A stretch of DNA of 24,975 nt, taken from positions 1 to 24,975 of the forward strand of contig DNFA01000043.1 of assembly GCA_003487665.1 (NCBI GenBank), read 5' to 3'. Below the pieces are notes generated by a model. It searched no databases. It was not told the DNA's origin and saw nothing but the letters and a program-made list of their open reading frames with translations. Position numbers and translations under genes: made by a program. Source of the stretch: Oscillibacter sp. GTDB lineage: Bacteria; Bacillota; Clostridia; Oscillospirales; Oscillospiraceae. Positions 1-7,081 of this stretch are shown one piece after another (positions within the stretch are counted from its first letter, which is position 1; every line of letters begins with the position of its first letter).

Positions 1-36
1 TCTTGTGTCAGGCGGCCTTTAGTGAGCGCCGGTTTT

Positions 37-801
37 TTATGCGATGGGCTGCATGTTTTCATCCAGCAGGGTGGGATAGCTGTTGATGTCGCCCCGCCCA
101 CCGGCGATAACGAACAGATCCGCAAAGCCCTCGCCCTCAATGGGGCAGGTGTAGATGATACCGCCGTTGGTAAAGGTGTACCATTTGGCCTCCTTGGGCA
201 GCATGACCCCGGCAAAGATCAGGATGGCGTTGCCCTCCGGGTCGCTGTAATTATAGCTGGTCATTTGCCCGGCCTCAAAGCCCACCACGCCGCCGCAGCA
301 GCGCCAGCGGCTATGGAACAGGCTGTCCCGCTCGAAAAGCCCTATATAGTACGTCTGGCTGTTGTAGTCATATAGCAGCGAGGCCATATAGCCGCCCCGG
401 ACATGACCGGCCTCATAGGAAAAGCTCAGCGCCCTGCCCTGTGCCTCGAAATAGGCTTCCGCATTCTTCGCCAGATGGGGGAATACCAGCGGCGCGGTGG
501 TACACCAGTGCTGTAGGGCGATGCCCAGAAACAGCAGGATCGCGCTCGCCAGCACCACCAGACAGCCCTTGAAAAATGAGGTGCTGCCCTGCTTTTTCCA
601 CGCCTGTGCCGCCTGTGCCGTGGCCTGCTGCTGGGTGTGGGCGGCCTTGGCGGGCAGCGCCGCCCGCATCAGCTGGTATGTCTCCCGGCAGTCGTCGCAC
701 TCCTTCAGGTGCTCCTCCACCAGCCGGCGGCTCTCCGCGCTGCACGCGTCGTCGCAGTACAGCGGCAGAAGATCCTGAATGACGCTACAGGTCGTTTTCA
801 T
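37..801 (-). CDS. Anti-sigma factor with zinc-finger (zf-HC2) head and one membrane helix
   Basis: Seen: 254 aa. The N-terminus has the layout of zinc-binding anti-sigma domains, with Cys5, an LPLYCDD stretch (13-18) and the H-x3-C-x2-C triad His31, Cys35, Cys38. A single hydrophobic helix at about 79-97 follows, then a roughly 155-residue C-terminal part with no motif I recognise, predicted outside the membrane. The start overlaps the end of the ECF sigma gene by 17 bases, so the two are translationally linked. Family knowledge: such proteins hold a cognate ECF sigma factor at the membrane until a signal releases it. Inference: this is the partner of the sigma factor directly upstream. The extracellular part probably senses the signal, whose nature is unknown. 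The stop lies 36 bases from the window edge, and those bases hold nothing I can call. Confidence 0.85.
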   Translation of the reverse strand: MKTTCSVIQDLLPLYCDDACSAESRRLVEEHLKECDDCRETYQLMRAALPAKAAHTQQQATAQAAQAWKKQGSTSFFKGCLVVLASAILLFLGIALQHWCTTAPLVFPHLAKNAEAYFEAQGRALSFSYEAGHVRGGYMASLLYDYNSQTYYIGLFERDSLFHSRWRCCGGVVGFEAGQMTSYNYSDPEGNAILIFAGVMLPKEAKWYTFTNGGIIYTCPIEGEGFADLFVIAGGRGDINSYPTLLDENMQPIA

Positions 802-1267
802 CGGCTTGCCTCCTTAACTCCGTTTTTGCCCGATAGAATATCAGCCGCGCCCAGCTGTCCGACTTGCCGAACAGCTGACCGATCTGGGAAAATGACAGCT
901 CTCCGAACACCCGCAGGGAGAACACCTCCTTGTACGGCTCGTTCAGGTCGTGCAGGAGTCTGTGCAGCTGCCATGCGCTGTCGCTGTCCAGCAGCTCGCC
1001 CTCAAAGCCCGGATGGGACGGCTCGTCCTCCGGCGGGGCGGCGCGGCGTTTCTGCTTTCTGACATGGGTGAGATAGGTGTTTTTGGCGATCTGACACAGC
1101 CACACATACAGGCGGCACCGGCCGTCGAATCGATCCAGATGGGTCATGGCCTTGCAGAACGATTCCTGCGTGACCTCCTCGGCGGTGTGAACATCCCGGC
1201 ACAGGGACAGGACGTACTGGTACACGCTGTCGAAGTAAGTGGCGTAGATCTCCTCGAAATCCGTCAT
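785..1267 (-). CDS. ECF-type RNA polymerase sigma factor (sigma-70 family)
   Basis: Seen: 160 aa, the usual size for a minimal ECF sigma factor with only regions 2 and 4. Region 2 spans about residues 7-75, with the acidic EEVTQESF segment and a later YVWLCQIAKNTYL helix. Region 4 spans about 105-155, with the helix-turn-helix LSFSQIGQLFGKSDSWARLIFYRA split over its two helices. The linker (about 78-98) is basic then acidic. The ATG follows an excellent AGGAGG ribosome site. The gene is first of a two-gene operon with its anti-sigma factor. Inference: it directs polymerase to a small regulon and may control its own promoter, since an ECF-like TGAAAC element lies just upstream. The adjacent NlpC/P60 cell-wall gene could be a target, but its promoter looks like an ordinary housekeeping one. 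Confidence 0.9.
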   Translation of the reverse strand: MTDFEEIYATYFDSVYQYVLSLCRDVHTAEEVTQESFCKAMTHLDRFDGRCRLYVWLCQIAKNTYLTHVRKQKRRAAPPEDEPSHPGFEGELLDSDSAWQLHRLLHDLNEPYKEVFSLRVFGELSFSQIGQLFGKSDSWARLIFYRAKTELRRQADENDL

Positions 1268-1286
1268 TTTCTCACCTCCTGCTTAT

Positions 1287-1314
1287 AAGACTCGCCGGCG
1301 GGCAAAACGTTTCA
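1287..1314 (-). promoter_or_regulatory. Candidate ECF-type promoter of the sigma/anti-sigma operon
   Basis: On the minus strand, TGAAAC at 1309-1314 is followed 16-17 bases later by AGTCTT/GTCTTA, about 20 bases upstream of the sigma factor start codon. TGAAAC with a GTC-type -10 is typical of extracytoplasmic sigma factors, so autoregulation is plausible. The short distance to the start codon leaves little leader, which weakens the call. Confidence 0.4.
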
Positions 1315-1325
1315 CGGCGGGGCAA

Positions 1326-1358
1326 AAAAATTTCCCGGATGTGTACCGGGAAATTTTT
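1326..1358 (-). terminator. Intrinsic terminator of the NlpC/P60 gene
   Basis: AAATTTCCCGG pairs with CCGGGAAATTT around a 7-base loop. On the minus strand it is followed by a T-run, 10 bases past the NlpC/P60 stop. The A-run on the other flank gives it the symmetry of a bidirectional terminator, but no plus-strand gene ends here. Confidence 0.8.
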
Positions 1359-1366
1359 ATGTACCT

Positions 1367-2584
1367 TTAGTGCCGCCGGGCGGTGTAGTAGTGGTTGGCG
1401 TAGTAGCTCTCCGCCAGCGAGGAGACGGTCACGCACCGGCTGTTGCCGGAGGAGGACGAGGCGTGGATGAACTGGTCGCCGCCGATGTAGATGCCCACAT
1501 GGGAGGCCACCGCGCCATAGTCCTGGAAGAACACCAGATCGCCGGGCTGCAGCTCGCTGCGGGACACCGAAGCGCCGTAGCTCAGCTGGCTGGTAGCGCC
1601 GTGGGGCAGCTTGACGCCCACCTGCGCGAAGATGTACATGGTGAAGCCGGAGCAGTCGAAGCCGCTGGGGGAGGAGCCGCCGTACACATAGGGAACGCCC
1701 AGATACTGCTGCGCCAGCGAGACGATCTCGCTGCCGGAAACGGTGGCGGCGGGGTTGTCCGCCGGTGTCTCGTCGGGCGTCTCGGCCGGCGTTTCCTCCG
1801 GCGTCTCCGGGGCGGAGGTGTCCGCCGTGGAGGGGGAGCAGATCAGCACATACTGGGAGGCCACATAGCCGCTGACGCCCTTGTAGCTGACGGCGAACCA
1901 ACTGCCCTCGATACCGGTGACGGTGAGCACCGCACCGTGGGACGCGGTGCCCAGCGAGGTGCTGCCGCTTTTAGGAGCGGAACGGATGTTCAGCACGTCC
2001 GCCGTGACCTTGCCGGCACCGGACAGGCCGGTGGCGGAGTCATACCGGGTGACGTACTGGGAGGCGATGTAGCCACGGGCGCCGTCGTAGGAAATGCGGT
2101 ACCAGTCGCCCTCCTGGACGGTCAGCTCCACAAGGGTACCCTTGTCCAGCGTCTTGAGAATGTCATAGCCGGTGCCTGCACCGCTGCGGACGCGGACATC
2201 CGTGCCGGACACCACGCCCAGCGCCTGAATGGGGGTGGAGACGGGCGTCTCCTCCTTGACCTCGCTGTCGTCGGCGTCGGGCGCTTCGGCATCGTCTGCC
2301 GCGGCCTTGACGGACAGGTCGCTGTTGTTCATGGCGGCGTCCTCGGCTGTCTCGGCGTTCTGCGCCGTGGCGGGGACAGCGGCGCCCGCCAACAGGGACA
2401 GCCGCGCCGCGTCAGGCGTGACAAGGGGAACCGACAGCGGGGAGGGGACGGAGGCCAGCGTAACGGGGATGGCCTGCTGCGCGCTGACAGCGTGGGCGCT
2501 GGCGCCGCCGGAGAGCACCGCGTCGCCGCCTACCACCAGCAGGGAGGCCAGCACCACCGCCAATGCGGAAAAGAGTCGCTTCAT
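1367..2584 (-). CDS. Secreted SH3-domain NlpC/P60 cell-wall endopeptidase
   Basis: Seen: 405 aa from the chosen ATG. The open frame runs 22 codons further upstream, but those overlap the preceding gene, whereas the residue after this Met starts a classic signal peptide (KR then hydrophobic, about 1-30). A Glu/Asp/Ala/Pro-rich spacer follows. Two bacterial SH3 domains lie at about 120-178 and 192-246, each with a GYIASQYV or GYVASQYV end. A TPEETPAETPDETPADNP linker follows at about 261-278. The C-terminal NlpC/P60 domain (about 285-400) has Cys311 in DCSG, His362 in SHVGIYIG and His374 in FIHASS as the expected catalytic set. Family role: cutting gamma-D-Glu-diamino acid bonds in peptidoglycan stem peptides outside the cell. 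It lies 7 bases after the 99-aa gene and shares its promoter. Confidence 0.92.
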   Translation of the reverse strand: MKRLFSALAVVLASLLVVGGDAVLSGGASAHAVSAQQAIPVTLASVPSPLSVPLVTPDAARLSLLAGAAVPATAQNAETAEDAAMNNSDLSVKAAADDAEAPDADDSEVKEETPVSTPIQALGVVSGTDVRVRSGAGTGYDILKTLDKGTLVELTVQEGDWYRISYDGARGYIASQYVTRYDSATGLSGAGKVTADVLNIRSAPKSGSTSLGTASHGAVLTVTGIEGSWFAVSYKGVSGYVASQYVLICSPSTADTSAPETPEETPAETPDETPADNPAATVSGSEIVSLAQQYLGVPYVYGGSSPSGFDCSGFTMYIFAQVGVKLPHGATSQLSYGASVSRSELQPGDLVFFQDYGAVASHVGIYIGGDQFIHASSSSGNSRCVTVSSLAESYYANHYYTARRH

Positions 2585-2591
2585 GATGGCC

Positions 2592-2891
2592 TTACAGCTT
2601 TCCGGCCAGAGCGCGCTCCAGCCAGATGCAGCCCACGTCCATGGCGGCATAGAGACTGTCCTTCTCGGACTTCTTCACCACGCGATCCCGGGACTTCAGG
2701 TCGGGGTCGGTGAGCTGGAGCTGGACGGAGACGCGCTTGGCCACGTCCATGTCCTGCTCCTTCACGGTGTCGAGGATCTGCAGGAGAACGATGTATTTGT
2801 CCGCCATGCTGCCGTAGTAGATGAAATTGTCCACCCGGCGCAGGGGGTGGTTCTTATAGACAAGGCCTTCGGCCTTTTTGGTATCAGCCAT
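2592..2891 (-). CDS. Conserved-looking hypothetical protein, 99 aa
   Basis: I do not recognise this family. The start is the ATG at 2891, preceded by a perfect AGGAGG 8 bases upstream. The open frame extends 13 codons further but that part lies over the promoter. The protein is soluble and mixed alpha in character. It starts with a Lys-rich stretch, has two Tyr in NFIYYGSMADKYIVLLQ (about 22-38) and a charged RDRVVKKSEKD segment near 68-78, and ends in a hydrophobic helix with the only Cys (about 87) in DVGCIWLERAL. It is expressed from its own strong promoter and followed after 7 bases by the NlpC/P60 gene, so the two are co-transcribed. No enzymatic motif is visible and no function is proposed. 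Confidence 0.75.
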   Translation of the reverse strand: MADTKKAEGLVYKNHPLRRVDNFIYYGSMADKYIVLLQILDTVKEQDMDVAKRVSVQLQLTDPDLKSRDRVVKKSEKDSLYAAMDVGCIWLERALAGKL

Positions 2892-2920
2892 GATAAACCT
2901 CCTGATTGTTTTGTAACCAA

Positions 2921-2949
2921 ATTGTAACACATTTCACAGGAACTGTCAA
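2921..2949 (-). promoter_or_regulatory. Housekeeping promoter for the 99-aa gene and NlpC/P60 gene
   Basis: Minus strand: TTGACA (2944-2949), 17-base spacer, TACAAT (2921-2926), about 30 bases before the start codon at 2891. This separates the transcription of this pair from the CooT/His-rich pair upstream. Confidence 0.85.
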
Positions 2950-2992
2950 CGCGGGAGAACAAGGGAATATTTGCCGGTTCCGCCGCAGTCCG

Positions 2993-3172
2993 CTATTTTT
3001 CACGGATGGTGATGATATTTTCCAGCAGGTCGATCTTTTCGATAGCGCCGGGAACCACGGTGGGGATGCCCATGATATCAGTGAACACCAGCTGGCCGTC
3101 CTTCTCGGTGACGGAGGCCACATTTTTGCAGATCGTCCGACCCTGCCGGGTCATAACGGTAGACAGGCACAT
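2993..3172 (-). CDS. CooT-family nickel-binding protein, 59 aa
   Basis: Read by hand from the minus strand. The protein begins MCLSTVMTRQGRTICKNVAS, continues with EKDGQLVFTDIMG and IPTVVPGAIEKIDLLENII, and ends in TIREK. This is the full length of the CooT family (small beta-rich proteins of about 60-66 aa). CooT was first known from the CO dehydrogenase maturation operon, where its dimer binds one Ni(II) through Cys2. Cys2 is present here, and a second Cys is at 15. A good GGGAGAGG ribosome site precedes the ATG, which lies 1 base past the stop of the His-rich gene, so the two are coupled. No CODH catalytic subunit is in the window, but a CooC-like ATPase is, 14 kb away, beside the second dehydratase operon. 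Inference: nickel buffering or delivery for the neighbouring enzymes. Homologues also occur in genomes without CODH, so the partner is uncertain. Confidence 0.88.
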   Translation of the reverse strand: MCLSTVMTRQGRTICKNVASVTEKDGQLVFTDIMGIPTVVPGAIEKIDLLENIITIREK

Positions 3173-3173
3173 G

Positions 3174-3413
3174 TTATTCCTCTCCCTTCAGAATGCGCAG
3201 AGCCTCCGCCAGCTTTTCGCTGCTGACGGTGAGATCCACCACGGCCTCGTGGAGCAGCTGGGCAGCTTCGCCGTCCACGCTGTGCGCCAGCTCATGCAGC
3301 TCCTGTGCGTGCTGGCGGTTGTGGTCGGCCATATAGCCCAGCAGCGCCAGCGTCTCCTCGGGGGAGTGGCGGTCGTGGGCGTGCTCGTGATCGTGATGGT
3401 GCAGACGTTTCAT
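3174..3413 (-). CDS. Histidine-rich small protein, probable metal binder, 79 aa
   Basis: The ATG at 3413 is chosen over a longer frame because GGGAGG lies 8 bases upstream and the promoter occupies the extension. Residues 5-16 read HHHDHEHAHDRH, seven His in twelve positions. The remaining 60 residues look entirely helical with further His at 31, 35, 40, 44 and 55, spaced 4-5 apart on one helix face. There is no signal peptide and no Cys. His tracts of this kind bind Ni(II), Zn(II) or Co(II) in metallochaperones. The gene is followed at once by CooT and is divergent from dehydratase operon 1, which ends in a metal sensor with a similar His tail. Inference: nickel or other divalent metal storage or delivery. 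The exact family is not recognised. Confidence 0.8.
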   Translation of the reverse strand: MKRLHHHDHEHAHDRHSPEETLALLGYMADHNRQHAQELHELAHSVDGEAAQLLHEAVVDLTVSSEKLAEALRILKGEE

Positions 3414-3440
3414 GGTGGTACCTCCCGGATTTTTGAAAAT

Positions 3441-3469
3441 ATTGTACCACGGCGGCAGGGGAAAGTCAA
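3441..3469 (-). promoter_or_regulatory. Promoter of the His-rich/CooT pair
   Basis: Minus strand: TTGACT (3464-3469), 17-base spacer, TACAAT (3441-3446). It lies 28 bases from the His-rich protein's start codon and diverges from the operon 1 promoter. Confidence 0.8.
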
Positions 3470-3482
3470 TTTTACCGGGAAA

Positions 3483-3502
3483 ATCGTCAAAAAATCGACG
3501 AT
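3483..3502. promoter_or_regulatory. Inverted repeat between divergent promoters, candidate operator
   Basis: ATCGTC and GACGAT flank 8 A-rich bases. The repeat sits 13 bases upstream of the minus-strand -35 box and about 55 bases upstream of the plus-strand -35. Its place between the His-rich/CooT promoter and the dehydratase promoter would suit one regulator acting on both. The operon's own CsoR-type sensor is a candidate, but this is not a textbook CsoR site. Confidence 0.35.
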
Positions 3503-3555
3503 AACGGACAAATGAGGGTAAAGTGTCCAAAATCTGTGCAAACGGCACAATTTTA

Positions 3556-3584
3556 TTGACAAATTTTCTGCAATTATGTATAAT
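3556..3584 (+). promoter_or_regulatory. Consensus promoter of dehydratase operon 1
   Basis: TTGACA (3556-3561), 17-base AT-rich spacer, TATAAT (3579-3584): a perfect sigma-A type promoter. The leader to the ATG is about 40 bases. It contains a CTGCGC/GCGCAG hairpin (3599-3615) that ends 1 base before the AAGGAGG ribosome site (3617-3623). That placement could affect ribosome access. Confidence 0.88.
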
Positions 3585-3630
3585 TTTACTGGATATAACT
3601 GCGCGAACCGCGCAGCAAGGAGGACGAGAG

Positions 3631-4824
3631 ATGAGGGACCTGAAACACCTGATTTACTTCGAGAACCTGCTTCAGGAGGCCAACAACGATCTGGTCAAGC
3701 AGGCGAAAAGCGACGGAAAGCTGGCGTTGGGCTATACCTGCTACTTTATGCCGGAGGTGCTGCTGGATCTGCCCGGCTGCGTCTCTGTGCGTCTGCGCGC
3801 TCCCCGCTGTACCTCTCCGGACATGGCAACCTACTACATGTCGTCCCGTACCTGTCACTACGGACGCAGCTTGCTGGAGCGGGCGCTGGAGGGCGGCTTC
3901 AACTTCCTGGATGCGCAGCTGGCCACGGAGACGTGTACTGTCACCTGCCGGTTCCAGGAGCATCTGCAGCGGATGGATATCATCCAGAACGAGAAGTTCA
4001 AGTGCGAGTTCACCGACGTGCCTTTCAAAAAGACCGCCAACAGCATCGACCACTACGAGGCGCAGCTGAAGGCGCATGTGGTGGATTTCCTCCACGATAA
4101 CTACGGCGTGGATACGTCGGACGAGGCCATTCTCAAGACCATCGAGAGCCACAACGAGCTGTGCCGCATCGTGCAGGAGATCGGAGACTACCGCAAGCTG
4201 GACAACCCCACCATCACCGGGTACGAGTTCCATGTGATCAATCTGGTGACGCTGACCTGTCCCAAGTACCTCATCATCGACAAGCTGCGGGAGACGCTGG
4301 AGGAGCTGCGCACCCGCGAGCCGGACACCAAGCCCGCCTACCGCTGCAAGGTGCTGCTGGCCGGCAGCGAGAACGACGACCCGGACTTCACCAAGCTGAT
4401 CGAGAGCTGCGGCGCACTGGTGGTGGCCGACCGGTACTGCTACGGCGCCATGGAGTCCCGCCAGCCCATCGAGATCAGGGAGGGCGAAACGCCCCTGCGC
4501 GCCATTGCCCGGCACTATCTGCTGACCAGCCAGTGTACCCGCTTCATGGAGCAGCAGGAGATGCGCCGCCGCAAGCAGCATATTGCGGATCTGGCAAGGG
4601 AATACAAGGCCGACGGCATCATCGTCGCCTCCAACAAGTTCTGTGAGTACTGGAGCTATGAGCGCGTTATCGACACCGTCGTGCTCCAGAGAGATTTCGG
4701 CTATCCCGTCTGTTCCATCGAGAAGGAGTACATCAATTCCGCCAGCGGCCAGCTGCGCACCCGGTTCCAGGCCTTTATCGAAAGCGTGGAGATCAAGAAA
4801 ATTCAGGAGGGCGCCAAGAAATGA
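3631..4824 (+). CDS. 2-hydroxyacyl-CoA dehydratase/benzoyl-CoA reductase family subunit, operon 1 (397 aa)
   Basis: Start ATG 3631 follows AAGGAGG. The frame is open 36 codons further, but that part is promoter. Seen: family hallmarks are an N-terminal GYTC..MPE segment (34-42), Cys75 in TCHYGRS, Cys102 in TETC, Cys338 in KFCEYW, and the C-terminal SGQLRTRFQAF. These three Cys match the family's three-Cys ligand pattern for a [4Fe-4S] cluster with one open site. Extra Cys at 37, 50, 178, 210, 260, 270 and 302 are shared, position for position, with the 399-aa paralogue in operon 2. The two align without gaps to about residue 390. Family role: low-potential reduction or dehydration of an acyl-CoA after ATP-driven electron transfer from an activase, or a related reduction such as that of double-cubane proteins. 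The substrate is unknown. It overlaps the next gene by 4 bases (ATGA). No activase gene lies in this operon. Confidence 0.88.
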   Translation: MRDLKHLIYFENLLQEANNDLVKQAKSDGKLALGYTCYFMPEVLLDLPGCVSVRLRAPRCTSPDMATYYMSSRTCHYGRSLLERALEGGFNFLDAQLATETCTVTCRFQEHLQRMDIIQNEKFKCEFTDVPFKKTANSIDHYEAQLKAHVVDFLHDNYGVDTSDEAILKTIESHNELCRIVQEIGDYRKLDNPTITGYEFHVINLVTLTCPKYLIIDKLRETLEELRTREPDTKPAYRCKVLLAGSENDDPDFTKLIESCGALVVADRYCYGAMESRQPIEIREGETPLRAIARHYLLTSQCTRFMEQQEMRRRKQHIADLAREYKADGIIVASNKFCEYWSYERVIDTVVLQRDFGYPVCSIEKEYINSASGQLRTRFQAFIESVEIKKIQEGAKK

Positions 4825-6467
4825 AGAAGTTTGACCTGAAGAGCGTGGTGGACAAGGTCAAAGCCACGGACTATAAGAAGCTGGCCAGGGATTTCTGGTA
4901 CGGCAAGCCCCACGGCGAGCGGCGTCTGGGCGACCTGTACTGCGACAAGACCGGCCTGTACAAGCACCGGGAATGGCGCGGCGTGAAGGACACGTTCTAC
5001 TATTTCAACAAGGTGTGGCTGTATAACTACGGCATGCTGGTATACGACGTCATGCGCTACGGCGGCGTCTGGACGTTTGCCAAGGGCTGCTGGCGCTATC
5101 GCTGGATGGGTCAGACCTATCTGCCGGTGCTGCACTGGTTCGACCGCGGCATGGAGGGCCTGCGGGGCGAGGCGCTGCGCGCCTGTCCGCTGCACTACCG
5201 CGCCATGACCAACGCCACCATCTATCAGTTCATGGGCATGTTCCGTAACGACCTGAACACCAACAAGGGCAGCAAAAGGGTGCAGGCCAGACACGACAAG
5301 ACCATCGCCCACGACGAGACGGTGTGGGGCGGCATCTTCTACCCCTTCAGCAAGGAGGTGGAGAACATCCCCCTGCAGATGATCCCGTATTTCGTCACCT
5401 GCCACGTGAACAACCACACGGTGCTCAACTATATCGACGCGGTGCAGTCCCTGGGTCTGCCCGGCGATCCGTGCCCCATGTGTCAGGCGGAGGCCGGACT
5501 GTTCGTGCTGGACGATGTGCCGGATTATTACAAGGCGGTCATCACCTCCAACGAGGCCTGCGACGGCTCCGTGGCCACGTCCATCATTCAGGACTGGCTC
5601 ATCGACAAGCCCCTGTTCGCCATGCCCCAGCCCATGCAGTTCGACGATCCGCTGGTGCACAAGCACTGCATGAAGGAGATCGAGGAGGCTTGGAAGTTCA
5701 TCGAGGAGCAGACGGGCGTGCCCTTCGACTACCAGCAGCTGTGCAAAAAGCTGGAAAGCCAGAACGAGCTGCAGCGCTTCGAGTGGGAGAAGTGGGACGT
5801 GGCGGCCAATACCAGCTACTATCCCATCAACGGCGTGGCGCAGGCGCTGTACCGCATCTACCAGTCCCAGTACGGCGACCTTCCCATCTGGCACGAGACG
5901 GACAAGAAGGTGCGCAGGATCATGGAGAAGTGTGTGGAGCAGCGCATCAACAACTTCCCGCTGACGCGCCACCGTGTCATCGCGTGGAGCTGCGCGCCGC
6001 TGTACTACTCCAACTGGTGCACATGGGCGTATAACTGCTGGGGTCTGAACACCGTCATGAACATGGACTCCCTGATGTTCGACATGACGCTGCGCACCGA
6101 CGGCTACGAGAACACGCTGGAGGACATGGCTACCTACCACGAGTGGGCGCCTATGCGCCGCATGGCGGTGGGCGGCATGCACCACATCTTCGAGCTGTGG
6201 GAGAACATGGAGCGCTTCCACTGCGACATGGTCATGATGTACGACCAGCTGCTGTGCAAGGGCATGCAGGGCGTTCACGGCCTGTTCGAGGACGAGTTCC
6301 GCGCCCGCAACATCCATGCCATCTGGATGCCCCACGCGCTGCCCGACAAGCGCAACGTCTCCCGCGCCGAGATCCGCAGCATCATCAACGACTACATGAC
6401 CACCGTTATGCAGGAGGAGCCGCTGGATCCGTCCCTGCTGGAGTTCGACGATTCCATGAGCTGGTAA
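4821..6467 (+). CDS. Large dehydratase-family subunit, operon 1 (548 aa)
   Basis: Starts inside the stop of the 397-aa gene (ATGA). Seen: the C-terminal 370 residues carry the dehydratase-family pattern, with YIDAV and GLPGDPCP (204-219), CDGS at 247-250, SCAPLYYSNW (390-399), NCWG (405-408) and CK at 479-480, and a near-invariant end EPLDPSLLEFDD. Cys218, Cys247 and Cys479 have the spacing of the three family cluster ligands. All three are conserved in the 595-aa paralogue, as are Cys391 and Cys406. An N-terminal part of about 150-190 residues, rich in Trp, Tyr and Arg, precedes this core and is not typical of ordinary subunits of about 400 aa. Inference: it pairs with the 397-aa subunit as a heterodimer with one cluster each. 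The annotation (R)-2-hydroxyglutaryl-CoA dehydratase would be over-specific. Confidence 0.85.
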   Translation: MKKFDLKSVVDKVKATDYKKLARDFWYGKPHGERRLGDLYCDKTGLYKHREWRGVKDTFYYFNKVWLYNYGMLVYDVMRYGGVWTFAKGCWRYRWMGQTYLPVLHWFDRGMEGLRGEALRACPLHYRAMTNATIYQFMGMFRNDLNTNKGSKRVQARHDKTIAHDETVWGGIFYPFSKEVENIPLQMIPYFVTCHVNNHTVLNYIDAVQSLGLPGDPCPMCQAEAGLFVLDDVPDYYKAVITSNEACDGSVATSIIQDWLIDKPLFAMPQPMQFDDPLVHKHCMKEIEEAWKFIEEQTGVPFDYQQLCKKLESQNELQRFEWEKWDVAANTSYYPINGVAQALYRIYQSQYGDLPIWHETDKKVRRIMEKCVEQRINNFPLTRHRVIAWSCAPLYYSNWCTWAYNCWGLNTVMNMDSLMFDMTLRTDGYENTLEDMATYHEWAPMRRMAVGGMHHIFELWENMERFHCDMVMMYDQLLCKGMQGVHGLFEDEFRARNIHAIWMPHALPDKRNVSRAEIRSIINDYMTTVMQEEPLDPSLLEFDDSMSW

Positions 6468-6482
6468 AAGGAGGAGCGGAAA

Positions 6483-6698
6483 ATGAAAACTGTGTTCAAA
6501 ATCCTGAAAAAGATCGTGCTGATCGGACTGGGCGTGTACGCCGCGCTGTTCGCCGTGTTTTTCTTCGATCTGGACGGCAAGGCGCTGTTCTACGGCGTGG
6601 AGCCGTTCCTGTGCCGGCACTATGACCGCATGGAGCGCCGCGACCCGCTGAAGCAGAAATACGACATGAACAAACCCACCTACGAGTACAACAAGTGA
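6483..6698 (+). CDS. Small single-span membrane protein of operon 1, 71 aa
   Basis: An AGGAGG ribosome site and a 15-base gap after the 548-aa gene place it in the operon. Seen: Lys-rich start, hydrophobic helix at about 11-28, then a DLDGK motif at the membrane edge (29-33) and a charged tail with YDRMERRDP. It lines up without gaps over its first 45 residues with the 55-aa protein of operon 2. Shared positions include VFK (4-6), K10, ALF (21-23), LD (30-31), K33 and L35, followed by YDR/FDR one residue apart. I do not know this family. Its recurrence beside two paralogous enzymes argues for a role with them, perhaps tethering the complex to the membrane or linking it to a membrane electron donor. 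Confidence 0.78.
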   Translation: MKTVFKILKKIVLIGLGVYAALFAVFFFDLDGKALFYGVEPFLCRHYDRMERRDPLKQKYDMNKPTYEYNK

Positions 6699-6708
6699 GG
6701 AAAGACCC

Positions 6709-7035
6709 TTGAACGAGCATACCCATACCCACGTGGACGAGAATGGAAATGTCCACACCCATACCCACCACCACTCCCACGAGCAGACAAAGGCCGTGCT
6801 GAACCGGCTGAGCCGGGCGCAGGGGCATCTGGACGCCGTGCGGAAGATGGTGGAACGGGGCGAGGACTGCTCCCAGGTGCTGGTGCAGCTCAGCGCGGTG
6901 ATCTCCGCGCTGAACGGCACGGGGCGCGCCATCCTGAAGGATCACATCAGCCACTGCATCGTGGATGCGGTGGAGGCGGGAGATCAGGAGGCCATACAGT
7001 CCCTGAACGACGCCATCGACCGCTTCATGCGGTGA
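6709..7035 (+). CDS. CsoR/RcnR-family metal-sensing repressor with His-rich N-terminal tail
   Basis: 108 aa, starting at TTG. The start is set by GAGGAAAG 5 bases upstream and by the His motif beginning at residue 4. Residues 4-24 contain HTHTH, HTHTHHHSH (10 His in all). The rest is the all-helical DUF156/CsoR fold, with LNRLSRAQGHLDAVRKM, Cys54, His79 and Cys83. The spacing 25 then 4 equals the Cys-His-Cys Cu(I) set of CsoR rather than the Cys-His-His of nickel/cobalt RcnR. Family role: a homotetramer that leaves DNA when metal binds. It is last in operon 1, 10 bases after the membrane-protein stop. Inference: metal-dependent feedback on this operon. The ligand set says copper while the context says nickel, and the His tail could add a second metal site, so the effector is open. 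Confidence 0.88.
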   Translation: MNEHTHTHVDENGNVHTHTHHHSHEQTKAVLNRLSRAQGHLDAVRKMVERGEDCSQVLVQLSAVISALNGTGRAILKDHISHCIVDAVEAGDQEAIQSLNDAIDRFMR

Positions 7036-7081
7036 GCCTCAGGCACCGGCGGCAGACTGCCCGAATTGGCGGGACGGCGCG

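Noticed and set aside
2884..3123. 79-codon minus-strand frame between the 99-aa gene and the His-rich gene
   Set aside because: It is out of frame with CooT, which has the ribosome site, Cys2 and full family length in another frame.
3411..3447. GGTGGTAC/GTACCAC inverted repeat around the His-rich gene start
   Set aside because: One arm covers the -10 box and the other the ribosome site, so it is not wholly in RNA. It may come by chance from the GGTACC palindrome.
4803..6932. Very long open frame (709 codons) on the minus strand opposite dehydratase operon 1
   Set aside because: High GC makes opposite frames open. Its translation is rich in His, Val, Leu without motifs, while the plus frames show conserved families with ribosome sites.
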